From: CAYLJO01 sp964383905
GTDB lineage: Bacteria; Acidobacteriota; Blastocatellia; Pyrinomonadales; Pyrinomonadaceae
Length of the DNA stretch: 39,472 nt
Assembly: GCA_964383905.1 (NCBI GenBank)
Contig: CAYLJO010000032.1
Coordinates: 1 to 39,472 of the forward strand
Direction of reading: 5' to 3'
Below, piece by piece: positions 1 through 7,476 of the stretch; position 1 is the stretch's first letter, and the number at the start of each line of letters is the position of its first letter. Under the pieces are notes generated by a model. It searched no databases and was not told where the DNA came from. It saw only the letters and a program-made list of their open reading frames with translations. Position numbers and translations under genes: made by a program.

Positions 1-132
1 CCCGTCAGTGGATGGCGCAGGGCACCGTCGGCCTTTTGTGACCTACAGGGGCTGCAAGGCGGAGGCCAAAATAACAGCCGGTCACTGCCGAGGTCGCCGG
101 CTTTCGTTCCTCCGATTAAGGGGTGTGTGAGC
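1..132. other. Left edge, no gene recognised
   Basis: This stretch lies downstream of the minus-strand Spy-like gene. It contains a short imperfect hairpin at about 79-105 (AGCCGG ... CCGGCT) that could help end minus-strand transcription, but there is no clear T-run. I see no convincing coding frame here. Confidence 0.3.
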
Positions 133-783
133 TTATGGGCGCTTTCCACGAGGTGGAGCAAGGCGCGGCGAAAGCGGGCCGGGCCTGTTAGTGACATTAC
201 GTTGCAGAGATGGTTTGGGCGTCGCGTTGGGATTTTTGTTGGGGCGGTCGAGCGCGCGCTGCTGATTTCTCCGGTTCTGCCGGTTCCTCTGGTTCTCCAA
301 TTGTCTCAATTGTTGCGCTTCGCGCTGCTCCTGCTGGAGCCTGCGCACAGTGTTAATCTGCTCCGGCTTAAGGACGCGGCGGATAGCTAATTGCGTGCGG
401 ATGCGGGCATGCGCGGCCTGCGCCTGCGCCTCTGACAGCTCGCGCGTGCGTTCTTCAACCACAGCATCGTCCGGATTGTCAGCATAGATCGCCTCTTCGA
501 GCGCGAGTTGCGCCCGCCTGAGGCGTTGATTAGCAGCCTGCTGCTCGGCCCTGTTTTGCAGGCGGATCGTACGAATTTGTTGGCGCTGTTCGGGTGTGAG
601 ATTCAGTTGTTCTATTAAATCACCGCCCTGATTGGGCATACTGCTGGTCGCCTGATTGGCGGTGGACTGCTGCACACCGGTACCGCCTTGCGGATACGCC
701 GGCCGGGAAGAAAGAATGAGGAGAAGCAGGCACAGTGCGCTTAATACTACTGGTACTGTTGGTCTGCCGGTAAGTTTGTTCAT
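133..783 (-). CDS. Spy/CpxP-like periplasmic protein (LTxxQ motifs)
   Basis: About 216 residues if translation starts at the ATG at 783, giving MNKLTGRP followed by a hydrophobic signal segment (VVLSALCLLLLILSS). An ATG 16 codons upstream (831) is open but would place charged residues before the signal. The mature part is helical and rich in Gln, Arg and Ala, with LTPEQ at about residue 60 and a second LKPEQ about 80 residues later; these are the hallmark LTxxQ motifs of Spy/CpxP chaperones and periplasmic metal sensors. The C-terminus is low-complexity (Asn/Arg/Gln/Pro). It is the third gene after an ECF sigma factor and its anti-sigma factor, 88 bp downstream of the latter, so a role in envelope stress sensing or buffering is inferred. 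The LTxxQ assignment is good; the exact function is not established. Confidence 0.7.
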   Translation of the reverse strand: MNKLTGRPTVPVVLSALCLLLLILSSRPAYPQGGTGVQQSTANQATSSMPNQGGDLIEQLNLTPEQRQQIRTIRLQNRAEQQAANQRLRRAQLALEEAIYADNPDDAVVEERTRELSEAQAQAAHARIRTQLAIRRVLKPEQINTVRRLQQEQREAQQLRQLENQRNRQNRRNQQRALDRPNKNPNATPKPSLQRNVTNRPGPLSPRLAPPRGKRP

Positions 784-871
784 GCTTGGTGACCTTGACG
801 AACTATGGCGCGTGGCTACAGTGCGCATCAAACTTTGTCAGCGACACCGATAATTCGCACCCTCCATCGCT

Positions 872-1648
872 TTAATTTGACTCGGTATCGACAAGGCTGG
901 GAAGGAGGCGCAGCGAATCCTCCTCATCCCGCCTCGGAACCAGCCGTAGATCTTCGGCCAATTGCTGGCGCTCTCGCGCCGTAAAAGGGCGGCCCGATGG
1001 CCGTATTGCCGGCTTCTGATAGCCTGCGACGGCGGCGTAATATGCGGCTTCTTGCGTACGCCGCTGAACAGCCTTACGCGGCGGGATATTTACCGCCACC
1101 GTAGGCGACTGAACTGCCTGCTCGAAAGCCTTGTCCCTCTGGCCTTTCGCCGCGATGCTAAGGGCCGTTTGATCTGCATCATAGGCCCCGGCGCCTGGCT
1201 TTTCGATCATCACGAATTTCGGCTCGTCCAACAGGTGGGAAACGGCGATGACCGAGAGCACGCAAAACGCCAGCGAAGCACAGGCCGTCGCCGCGCGCAT
1301 CCATGCCGGTGAGAGCGTAAAGAATTCGCGCAGCGCGGCGAGGGCCGAACGCTTTCTAGTGTTAGTTGCGCTGGCAGTATTGACGGCAGCCACGCCGTTT
1401 GCCGCCCTCGCCGGAGATGCTGTCAAGCCGAGCGCCTCATTGCGCCACGCGCCGATTGCTTCTCGCACCTCGCCGAACGTAGCAAGCTCGGCCCGGCAGG
1501 AAGCGCAACGCTGGATGTGACCTTCAAATTCCTTCGCCCCCGATTCGCTCGCTTCGCCATAAAGATACGTGACCAGATCATTAGCCCGAGCACACGATGA
1601 GGTCTGCGACACCTCCGGCGTCTTTTCCCAATTTTCTTTCTCTTTCAT
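872..1648 (-). CDS. Anti-sigma factor with zinc-finger (zf-HC2) domain
   Basis: 258 residues. The N-terminal cytoplasmic part (about 15-75) has a zf-HC2/ZAS-type pattern, HIQRCASC (His-x3-Cys-x2-Cys), preceded by an upstream Cys, as in anti-sigma factors that clamp ECF sigma factors. A single membrane segment lies at about 120-140 (ACASLAFCVLSVIAVSHLL), followed by a periplasmic domain of about 110 residues with no recognised fold. The gene starts one base after the sigma-factor stop (TGAGATG), so translation is almost certainly coupled. Family knowledge: the membrane anti-sigma holds the sigma factor until an envelope signal triggers its release or proteolysis. What the periplasmic part senses is unknown, although the neighbouring Spy-like protein is an obvious candidate partner. 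Confidence 0.85.
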   Translation of the reverse strand: MKEKENWEKTPEVSQTSSCARANDLVTYLYGEASESGAKEFEGHIQRCASCRAELATFGEVREAIGAWRNEALGLTASPARAANGVAAVNTASATNTRKRSALAALREFFTLSPAWMRAATACASLAFCVLSVIAVSHLLDEPKFVMIEKPGAGAYDADQTALSIAAKGQRDKAFEQAVQSPTVAVNIPPRKAVQRRTQEAAYYAAVAGYQKPAIRPSGRPFTARERQQLAEDLRLVPRRDEEDSLRLLPSLVDTESN

Positions 1649-1649
1649 C

Positions 1650-2228
1650 TCAGGCGACCTCGGACGCCATATTTCTCAAACGCATCTGGAGCTGCCGCAG
1701 CGCCGTGTAGAGCCGGCTCTTCACCGTACTCAAGGGCAAGTCGAGCGCCTCTGCTATCTCCTGGAACGTTAGCTCTTCAAACTCCTTCATCACAATCACC
1801 TGCCTCAGCTCTACCGGAAGCGCATTGACCGCGCGCCGCACAATCTCTGTCCGCTCACGGCTTTCGGCAATATTCGCAGGAGATTCGTTAACCGGCGCGG
1901 CAAAGGCTCCGGCGTCCCTTTCCTCCTCGTCTTCCAGCGCCGTTTCACCACGCACCTTAGCGCGACGCTGCCGCGTGATGCACTGGTTGACGGCGATCCG
2001 GTGCAGCCACGAAGAGACCTTCGCCTCGCCGCGGAAGCCGCGCAGGTTGCGAAAGGCGGCGATAAAAGTTTCCTGCGTTGCGTCGCGCGCATCCTCTTCA
2101 CGCCCCAGCATGCCATAGCTGAGCGCGAAGATGCGCCGCTCCCAGCGCCGCACGATCTCGCCGAAAGCCTCTGCATCGCCCGCCAGCGCGCTCTCTACGA
2201 TCTGCTCGTCGCTCGTAGCCGTGTCCAT
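1650..2228 (-). CDS. ECF-family RNA polymerase sigma factor (RpoE-like)
   Basis: About 192 residues from the ATG at 2228 (MDTATSDEQ), a typical ECF start shortly before the DEQIVESALAGD helix. Region 2 contains ALSYGMLGREEDARDATQETF and the FRGEAKVSSWLHRIAVNQC segment; region 4 (ELRQVIVMKEFEELTFQEIAEAL plus LPLSTVKSRLYTALRQL) is a clear helix-turn-helix. The frame is also open to an ATG at 2336, which would add 36 low-complexity residues; neither ATG has a well-spaced ribosome site (GAGAGG abuts the one at 2228), so the start is uncertain. It is co-transcribed with its anti-sigma factor. A consensus-like promoter lies upstream at 2452-2480. Confidence 0.9.
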   Translation of the reverse strand: MDTATSDEQIVESALAGDAEAFGEIVRRWERRIFALSYGMLGREEDARDATQETFIAAFRNLRGFRGEAKVSSWLHRIAVNQCITRQRRAKVRGETALEDEEERDAGAFAAPVNESPANIAESRERTEIVRRAVNALPVELRQVIVMKEFEELTFQEIAEALDLPLSTVKSRLYTALRQLQMRLRNMASEVA

Positions 2229-2451
2229 CCTCTCGTGTCGCGAGCCTGTGCCTGTAGCGCATTCGGAACTGCCGGCGCGACTGATGCCCAGTGCGCCCAC
2301 AGATTTAGACGCGCCAGATCGCCTTTCAGTTTGCATAATTATCTACAGATATTGACCATTACGGGCGGGTTGTAGGTTCAGGGTAATAAAAGTCGGGTGG
2401 ATTACCCCAGATCGGCCGAAAATGTTTATCAAACAGTCCCTTCCAGGACTA

Positions 2452-2480
2452 TATATATTGGTTTAGCCTAATAATGTCAA
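2452..2480 (-). promoter_or_regulatory. Sigma70-like promoter for the sigma/anti-sigma/Spy unit
   Basis: On the minus strand, TTGACA (2480-2475) is followed after 17 bases by TATATA (2457-2452). A small palindrome, AGTCC-cttcca-GGACT (2435-2450), sits where transcription would begin and could be an operator. The leader to the sigma-factor ATG would be about 110 or 215 nt, depending on the start codon used. Confidence 0.65.
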
Positions 2481-2504
2481 TGGTTTAAAACAAGGCAAAA
2501 ATCG

Positions 2505-2533
2505 TTGACAAGCGGTTCTTAAGCACGTACTAT
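2505..2533 (+). promoter_or_regulatory. Sigma70-like promoter for the HD-GYP gene
   Basis: TTGACA (2505-2510), 17-base spacer, TACTAT (2528-2533). Its -35 box lies 24 bases from the -35 box of the divergent promoter on the other strand. The roughly 100-nt leader that follows has two potential hairpins: AACCCGC-tttt-GCGGGGGTT at about 2543-2562, and GACTG-cgc-CAGTC at 2615-2627 just before the start codon. Confidence 0.65.
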
Positions 2534-2639
2534 AGTCATTGAAACCCGCTTTTGCGGGGGTTCGTCTAATTAGGACTTTTTAACCTGCCTGAGAGTCTGC
2601 TAAACGGCCCATCTGACTGCGCCAGTCTAGTTATACGTA

Positions 2640-4490
2640 ATGCTCGAACACTTCAAGCGCGTGCGCCTGCTCTACATTGTCCTCGGGACGCTGCTGGTGG
2701 TGGGTCTCCTACCTCTCGGTCTGGCGGGCATGATGCTTTCCGGGCGTAGCGCAGACGAGTTGCGGTCTGTGGAAGGGCGCTATCAGGCGCAGCTCGTGCA
2801 GGACAAGGCGCGGCAAATTGAGCTGTACGGCCAACGTTACCGGGAGGTGGTGACGGGACTGGCCAGCGCTTTCGAGCTGGCCGGCGGCGTTCGCGCGTTC
2901 GGCGAAGAGACGTCCAACGGGCGTTTGCAAAAGACTTTGCAAGATGATCCAAATCTGATCGCCCTCGCGATCTGGCCCGTGCATGGTGAATTGCGCAGGG
3001 CCTTTCAGCCGGATCTCATAAAGCGCGAGGAGATGGACGAGCGCATCAGCGAAGTGCTCGCGCGGATGAGCGGGCGCGGGCTGGTCGTGAGCCGGCCCCA
3101 GCTCATTCGCTCGGCACAGGAGATGGGGATCACGATTGCCGCGCCGGTCATGGGCGGCACGGACGAGTCTGAAGTCGTTGCGGCTGTGGTCGCAATAATC
3201 TCCTTTCAGGATGTTTTCAAAGCCGTTCAGCAGCCCACGTCGAAGACCGAGCGCGAGTTGCTTGACGCCGGTTTGCCGGTCGTCTTCGTGGTGGACCGGG
3301 ACGGCCGCGCGGTGGCCCACCCGGACGCGCGCGTCGCTTTCTCCGGCCACCCGATGACGGACCTTAAAGTTGTACAGGACTGGCAGGAGGCCGGAGCGCA
3401 GGTCCAGTCGGCTCTTTCGCCCTTTACGGCAGAGCGCAACGGGCGAAAGATCGTCATGCTGGGGTCGTATGCGACCGCCGACCTTGGCAGTAGCTCACGT
3501 CTGGGCGTGATCGCGATTCAGGATGAGACGGCCGCCCTCGCCTCGGTTTCAGACATGCGCCGTCAGACCCTGATGATAAGTCTGTTGGCAGCCCTCTTCG
3601 CCCTGGTGATCGGCTTCTCCTTCGCCAAAATGTTGACACAGCCCGTGCGGGAGCTGGCGGCTGCCGCACGCCGCATTGCCTCCGGCGACTTTTCTCAACG
3701 GATCGCTGTGCGAAGCCGCACGGAGCTCGGTCAGCTGGGCGATTCTTTCAACCTCATGACCGATCAGGTCGAACGCTTTATCCATGACTTGCAGCGCTCG
3801 GCCGATGAGAACCGCCAGTTGTTCCTCGGTACGGTCAAAGCGCTGGCCGCTGCCATTGACGGCAAAGACCCGTACACGCGCGGCCATTCGGAGCGCGTCT
3901 CCCGCTTTTCAGTCGCCATCGCGCAGGGGATGGATATATCCGATGAGGAGATCGAAAAGATCAGAATCAGCGCCCTGCTGCATGATGTCGGTAAGATCGG
4001 CATTGACGATAACATTCTGAAGAAGCCCGCCGCGCTGACACAGGATGAATTCGAGGTCATGAAGGGTCATCCACAGAAGGGCTACAAGATCATGTCGCAG
4101 ATCCCGGCGATGCGGGAGTTTTTGCCGGGCATGTACATGCACCATGAGATGATTAATGGTCAGGGTTACCCGCAGGGGTTGAAAGGCGACGAAATCCCCC
4201 TCATGGCACGGATCGTTTCCGTCGCCGACACATTCGATGCCATGACGACCGACCGGCCTTATCAACGCGCCATGAAGTTTGAGGATGCGCTCGCGCGGAT
4301 CAAGAGCTTTGTCGGCACACGCTACGACGAGCGGGTCGTCGCCTCGCTGGTGGCGGCCTGTGAGTCCGGTCAGATCCGCCCCGGCTCCGTTCGGCTCAAG
4401 CGCCGGCCGAAAGAGGCCACACCACCGCCCGTCACTCGGGTCCCCCCGGATCCATCCTCGCCCTTATCGGCGACATCTACCGTGGGTTAG
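2640..4490 (+). CDS. Membrane HD-GYP phosphodiesterase with sensor and HAMP domains
   Basis: 616 residues. Order: TM1 (about 10-32), an extracytoplasmic sensor region (about 33-305) resembling a Cache-type ligand domain (VVFVVDRDGRAVAHPD is typical), TM2 (about 309-331), HAMP (about 332-385), then HD-GYP (about 395-575). Catalytic signatures are complete: HD at 448-449 within LLHDVGKIG, HHE at 501-503, and GYP at 509-511 (GQGYPQG). Family knowledge: HD-GYP enzymes hydrolyse cyclic di-GMP (some act on 3',3'-cGAMP), so this protein should couple an external signal to second-messenger breakdown. The Pro-rich C-terminal tail is probably disordered. The ATG at 2640 has no obvious Shine-Dalgarno; a hairpin ends 12 bases upstream. 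It diverges from the ECF sigma operon. The assigned class is secure; the ligand is unknown. Confidence 0.93.
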   Translation: MLEHFKRVRLLYIVLGTLLVVGLLPLGLAGMMLSGRSADELRSVEGRYQAQLVQDKARQIELYGQRYREVVTGLASAFELAGGVRAFGEETSNGRLQKTLQDDPNLIALAIWPVHGELRRAFQPDLIKREEMDERISEVLARMSGRGLVVSRPQLIRSAQEMGITIAAPVMGGTDESEVVAAVVAIISFQDVFKAVQQPTSKTERELLDAGLPVVFVVDRDGRAVAHPDARVAFSGHPMTDLKVVQDWQEAGAQVQSALSPFTAERNGRKIVMLGSYATADLGSSSRLGVIAIQDETAALASVSDMRRQTLMISLLAALFALVIGFSFAKMLTQPVRELAAAARRIASGDFSQRIAVRSRTELGQLGDSFNLMTDQVERFIHDLQRSADENRQLFLGTVKALAAAIDGKDPYTRGHSERVSRFSVAIAQGMDISDEEIEKIRISALLHDVGKIGIDDNILKKPAALTQDEFEVMKGHPQKGYKIMSQIPAMREFLPGMYMHHEMINGQGYPQGLKGDEIPLMARIVSVADTFDAMTTDRPYQRAMKFEDALARIKSFVGTRYDERVVASLVAACESGQIRPGSVRLKRRPKEATPPPVTRVPPDPSSPLSATSTVG

Positions 4491-4555
4491 TCCAAAAGAG
4501 TTTGATCCTCGCCGTTTATCAACCCTCCTCGCTTTTCTCCCAAAGGCAGTGACAG

Positions 4556-6022
4556 ATGAGTGCTCAGGCTGAGACATGGCAGGTCATGGTTGACGGCCAG
4601 ACCTTCGAGGCCGATATGGAGACCCTCAAGTAATGGATAGCCGAGGGCCAGCTCCTGCCGACAGACAAAGTGAGAAAGGGGAATCACGGCTGGGTCGAAG
4701 CCAATCTGGCGCCGGTCTTGCGTCGTCTCTTTCTCGGCCAGGAGCCGTTACCACCCGCCCCGGAGAATAAGGACGCCACGCCTCCGCCCCAACCGGACCA
4801 GGCTGCGATGAGCCGGCCCCCAGCCGCTCTGCCCCCGGCGGGTGGATTCAGCCAGTCCGGGACGGCCGCGCCTGCGGCGTCCCCCGCGCTCAACCCGGCC
4901 TGCCATAACCATCCGGAGATAGCTCCTCGTTATGTCTGTCGTGTGTGCGGCGCGACGTTTTGTGTGCAATGCCCTAAGTTCGTCGGTACCAGTAAGATCG
5001 CTTTATGCCCGCTCTGCGGTGACCTGTGCAACCTTTATCAACAGGTCGTCCAGAAAGCCCAACGCAAAGAGTATCAGGGCTCCGGCTTCGGTTTCGCAGA
5101 CTTCAATCTCGCATTACTCTACCCGCTGAGAGACAAACTCGCCCTGCTGTTGGCCGCAATGTTTTACGGGTTCCTCCTGATCGCCGGTTTCAAGGGCAAG
5201 GTTCTGGCCTACGTGATTCTTTTCGGCTGCATCTCGCTCGTGATCAGGCAGGTCGCTGACGGCAAGCAGAATTGCGGCTTCATGCCCGACTTCAGCGCCT
5301 TCTCATGGTGGGACGATCTCCTCGCCCCAATCCTCTTGGGGATTGCCATTTTCATCGTGACCCTCGGCCCGACCATCCTACTTGTACTGGCGCTTTTATT
5401 CGGCTGGTTAGGCGGCCCGCGCCCGCCCGCGCCGAGCGGCATCCATATGCCAGAGGGGCAAGGCCAGTCTCGGTTGACGAGGGAAGACTTACAGGCCGTC
5501 ATGAACGGCAACGATCCCAAAAAGGATGAAGCTGTCGCGCAGAAATTTGAACAGCTGAAACGACCGCAGGTTTTGCCGCAGCCGGCCGACGCGGAAAGTG
5601 ATTCGAGCATGGTGATGAATCTCCTCAAATCATGCATCGGCTCGCCGGGGGTGGCGGTCCTGTTGCTGTTCTTGTCGCTCGGCTGGGCCGTCTTCTACTA
5701 CCCGATGGCACTAGCCGTCGCCGGATACAGTCAGGAGTTCCGATCAGTAATCAACCCGCTGGTCGGGCTCAATACCATCTGGCATATGGGCGCGGTCTAC
5801 CTCAAAGTTTTTTTGATGTACCTCGGCGTCGAAATCATTGGCCTGGGAGTTAGCATTGTGATCGCCATGGTCACGGCCCCTTTCAATCTGCCACTCGTCG
5901 GCAACCTCCCGGGCAGGTTCCTGGACGGGATGGTAACCTTCTATGTGAATCTCGTAATCGCCTTTCTTCTCGATCTCTCGCTCTACAAGTGCGCCGATAA
6001 GCTTGATCTACAGGTGGATTAG
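4556..6022 (+). CDS. GYF-like/zinc-ribbon multi-TM protein, interrupted by in-frame TAA
   Basis: The natural start is ATG 4556 (MSAQAETWQVMVDG), which opens a GYF_2/DUF4339-like domain. That domain is cut at codon 26 by TAA (4631-4633) and continues in the same frame as WIAEGQLLPTDKVRKG...GWVEA. Related domains as I remember them read ...LKQWIAEG..., so a CAA to TAA change would explain the stop. The remaining open part from GTG 4670 encodes 450 residues: a Pro-rich linker, a cysteine-rich zinc-binding cluster (first Cys at about residue 116 counted from 4556; pattern CxNH, CRVCG, CVQC, CPLCG), then about six membrane segments, two of them ending the protein. It resembles a YIP1-like or DUF4013-like membrane domain; no enzymatic motif is seen. 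It may be a pseudogene, a sequencing error, or made from an internal start. Confidence 0.7.
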
Positions 6023-6109
6023 ACTCTACCCAGCCTGTTTTCCTGGCAAGATTTTACGCCGCGCAGCAAAGGCACAGCTCCTTTCTCGCAATGTTTGGCT
6101 CCTGCCGCA

Positions 6110-6222
6110 CCTCTTGTGCTTCTTCTTTGTTTCCTCTCTCCCTCCTCTGTGCCCTGCGGCGTCCTCTGCGGTTCAAGTTTTTGGTTGCGGCTCATCTGTG
6201 CTATGTTCTCTGCGCCTCGTTA
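6110..6222. repeat. Degenerate pyrimidine-rich low-complexity repeat
   Basis: Successive imperfect copies of a CTCTGTG / GTCCTCTGCGG-like unit (cctctgtgccctgcgg, cgtcctctgcggttc, gttctctgcgcctcg). This resembles the 'cgcagaggacgcagag' intergenic repeats I know from several environmental bacterial genomes; that comparison is from memory only. It lies in an otherwise gene-free stretch of about 580 bp. Confidence 0.4.
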
Positions 6223-6230
6223 GGGTTATC

Positions 6231-6362
6231 CTACCGCTTCCTGATTCCCGATATGACTTCTGTGCCGCCCTTTGGCACCTCAAGGGTAAACTCCACCTTA
6301 TCACCGGGTTTGATTGATTTTAAGAGCGATACGCCCGCGCAACCGACATGTTTCGCACGATT
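6231..6362 (-). pseudogene. Relic of a CusF-like copper-binding domain (C-terminal part)
   Basis: On the minus strand an open frame of 43 codons ends in TAG at 6233-6231, with an in-frame TAA immediately upstream (6365-6363) and no ATG, GTG or TTG start. It reads ...AKHVGCAGVSLLKSIKPGDKV, then EFTLEV, and finishes GTEVISGIRKR. The LLKSIKPGDKVEFTLEV core followed by a VI..IRK ending matches the end of CusF-type or SCO-associated copper-binding domains. No N-terminal half is visible nearby, so I read it as a decayed gene fragment. It could instead be the tail of a gene otherwise deleted here. The rest of 6023-6602 holds no recognisable gene. Confidence 0.45.
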
Positions 6363-6602
6363 TTAAGCCTCCTCATCCTGACAATTTAGGGGCCGGTGTA
6401 AATGTAGCATTGCCTGCGAACCTCCCGCAGCAGGAATCCACGATTAGAGCGATGCGGTCTTTACCCTTCCTATTCTCATTGGGCCGCAGTCCCTATGGCG
6501 ACTCTGGCTTATTGATTCAAACTCGGCTAGAATGCCCCGGCTTAGCTAACCTTATTGGCCTGTAGTCGCCCGCTTCTGTATTGTCTACCCAAGGAGAAGA
6601 GC

Positions 6603-7430
6603 ATGCGTAGAGTCCTGCTGGGAATGGTCGGGCTGGCGCTTTTCGCCGTGACAGCCTCGGCGCAGACCGCCGAGGAGATCGTCGCCAGGTACATTAAGAC
6701 CGTCGGCGGCATGGAAAAGATCCAGGCCGTGAAGACGCTCCGCCGGGCCGGTAAGTTCACCGGCGGCGGAGGCTTCGAGGCCACAATCATCGAAGAGAAC
6801 AAGCGCCCGAATATGGTGCGGCAGGAGTTCTCATTGCAAGGGCTGGCCGGTATCAACGCCTACGACGGGAAGACCGGATGGAAGATTGAGCCGTGGCAAG
6901 GCAAGAAGGATCCTGAGCCGCTCGGCGAAGAAGAGATGAAGCAGATTCTCGAGGACTCCGATTTCGACGGCCCGCTCGTCAATTACCGGCAGAAGGGGAA
7001 CAAGGTCGAGTTCGTCGGCATGGAGCCGGTCGAGGGCACCGACACCTTTAAGCTTAAGGTGACGCTCGCCAACGGTGATACCCGCTACTACTACATGGAC
7101 ACCGATTATTACGTCCCCATCAAGATCGAAACCAAGCGGATGATCCGCGGCGCCGAGCGCGAATACGAGACGACGCTCGGGGACTATAAGGAGGTGGCCG
7201 GCTGGTATCTGCCGCACTCGGTCGAGAGCAACGTGAAGGGCAGCCCGAACAAGACTGCGGTGACGTACGAGAAGATAGAGGCCAACGTGCCCATCGGCGA
7301 CGGCCGCTTCGGTTTGCCGTCCGTCGCGCCGCAGCAGGGCCAGTCGCCGGACGCTTCGAAAACCCAATTGAAAAAGCCGGGCGGCGAGCAGCCGCCCCAG
7401 AAAGAAGAGGCCAAGCCGCCCAGGAAATAA
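6603..7430 (+). CDS. LolA-like secreted protein
   Basis: 275 residues starting at ATG 6603, preceded by a good ribosome site (AAGGAG at 6590-6595). The N-terminus MRRVLLGMVGLALFAVTASA is a classical signal peptide cut before QTAEE. The mature part (AEEIVARYIKTVGGMEKIQAV..., then successive beta strands with YDGKTGWKIEPW and YYYMDTDYYVPIKIE) resembles the outer-membrane lipoprotein-sorting/LolA-LolB-like half-barrel group often annotated as 'outer membrane lipoprotein-sorting protein'. The C-terminal 40 residues are Pro/Lys/Gln-rich and probably disordered. It precedes the large propeller protein by 46 bp on the same strand, so both are likely one transcript. Fold-level assignment only; a lipoprotein-carrier role is not shown. 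Confidence 0.7.
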   Translation: MRRVLLGMVGLALFAVTASAQTAEEIVARYIKTVGGMEKIQAVKTLRRAGKFTGGGGFEATIIEENKRPNMVRQEFSLQGLAGINAYDGKTGWKIEPWQGKKDPEPLGEEEMKQILEDSDFDGPLVNYRQKGNKVEFVGMEPVEGTDTFKLKVTLANGDTRYYYMDTDYYVPIKIETKRMIRGAEREYETTLGDYKEVAGWYLPHSVESNVKGSPNKTAVTYEKIEANVPIGDGRFGLPSVAPQQGQSPDASKTQLKKPGGEQPPQKEEAKPPRK

Positions 7431-7476
7431 GAGGGCCGGGACAAATGATTCCGCAACCGGGAAGGATTCGAGAGCG

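Noticed and set aside
2541..2639. Considered a c-di-GMP (GEMM) riboswitch before the HD-GYP gene
   Set aside because: The hairpins do not show the conserved GEMM core sequences that I would expect.
6003..6565. Three overlapping plus-strand frames of 83-104 codons
   Set aside because: They translate low-complexity repeat and intergenic sequence, lack ribosome sites and start inside or just after the preceding gene.
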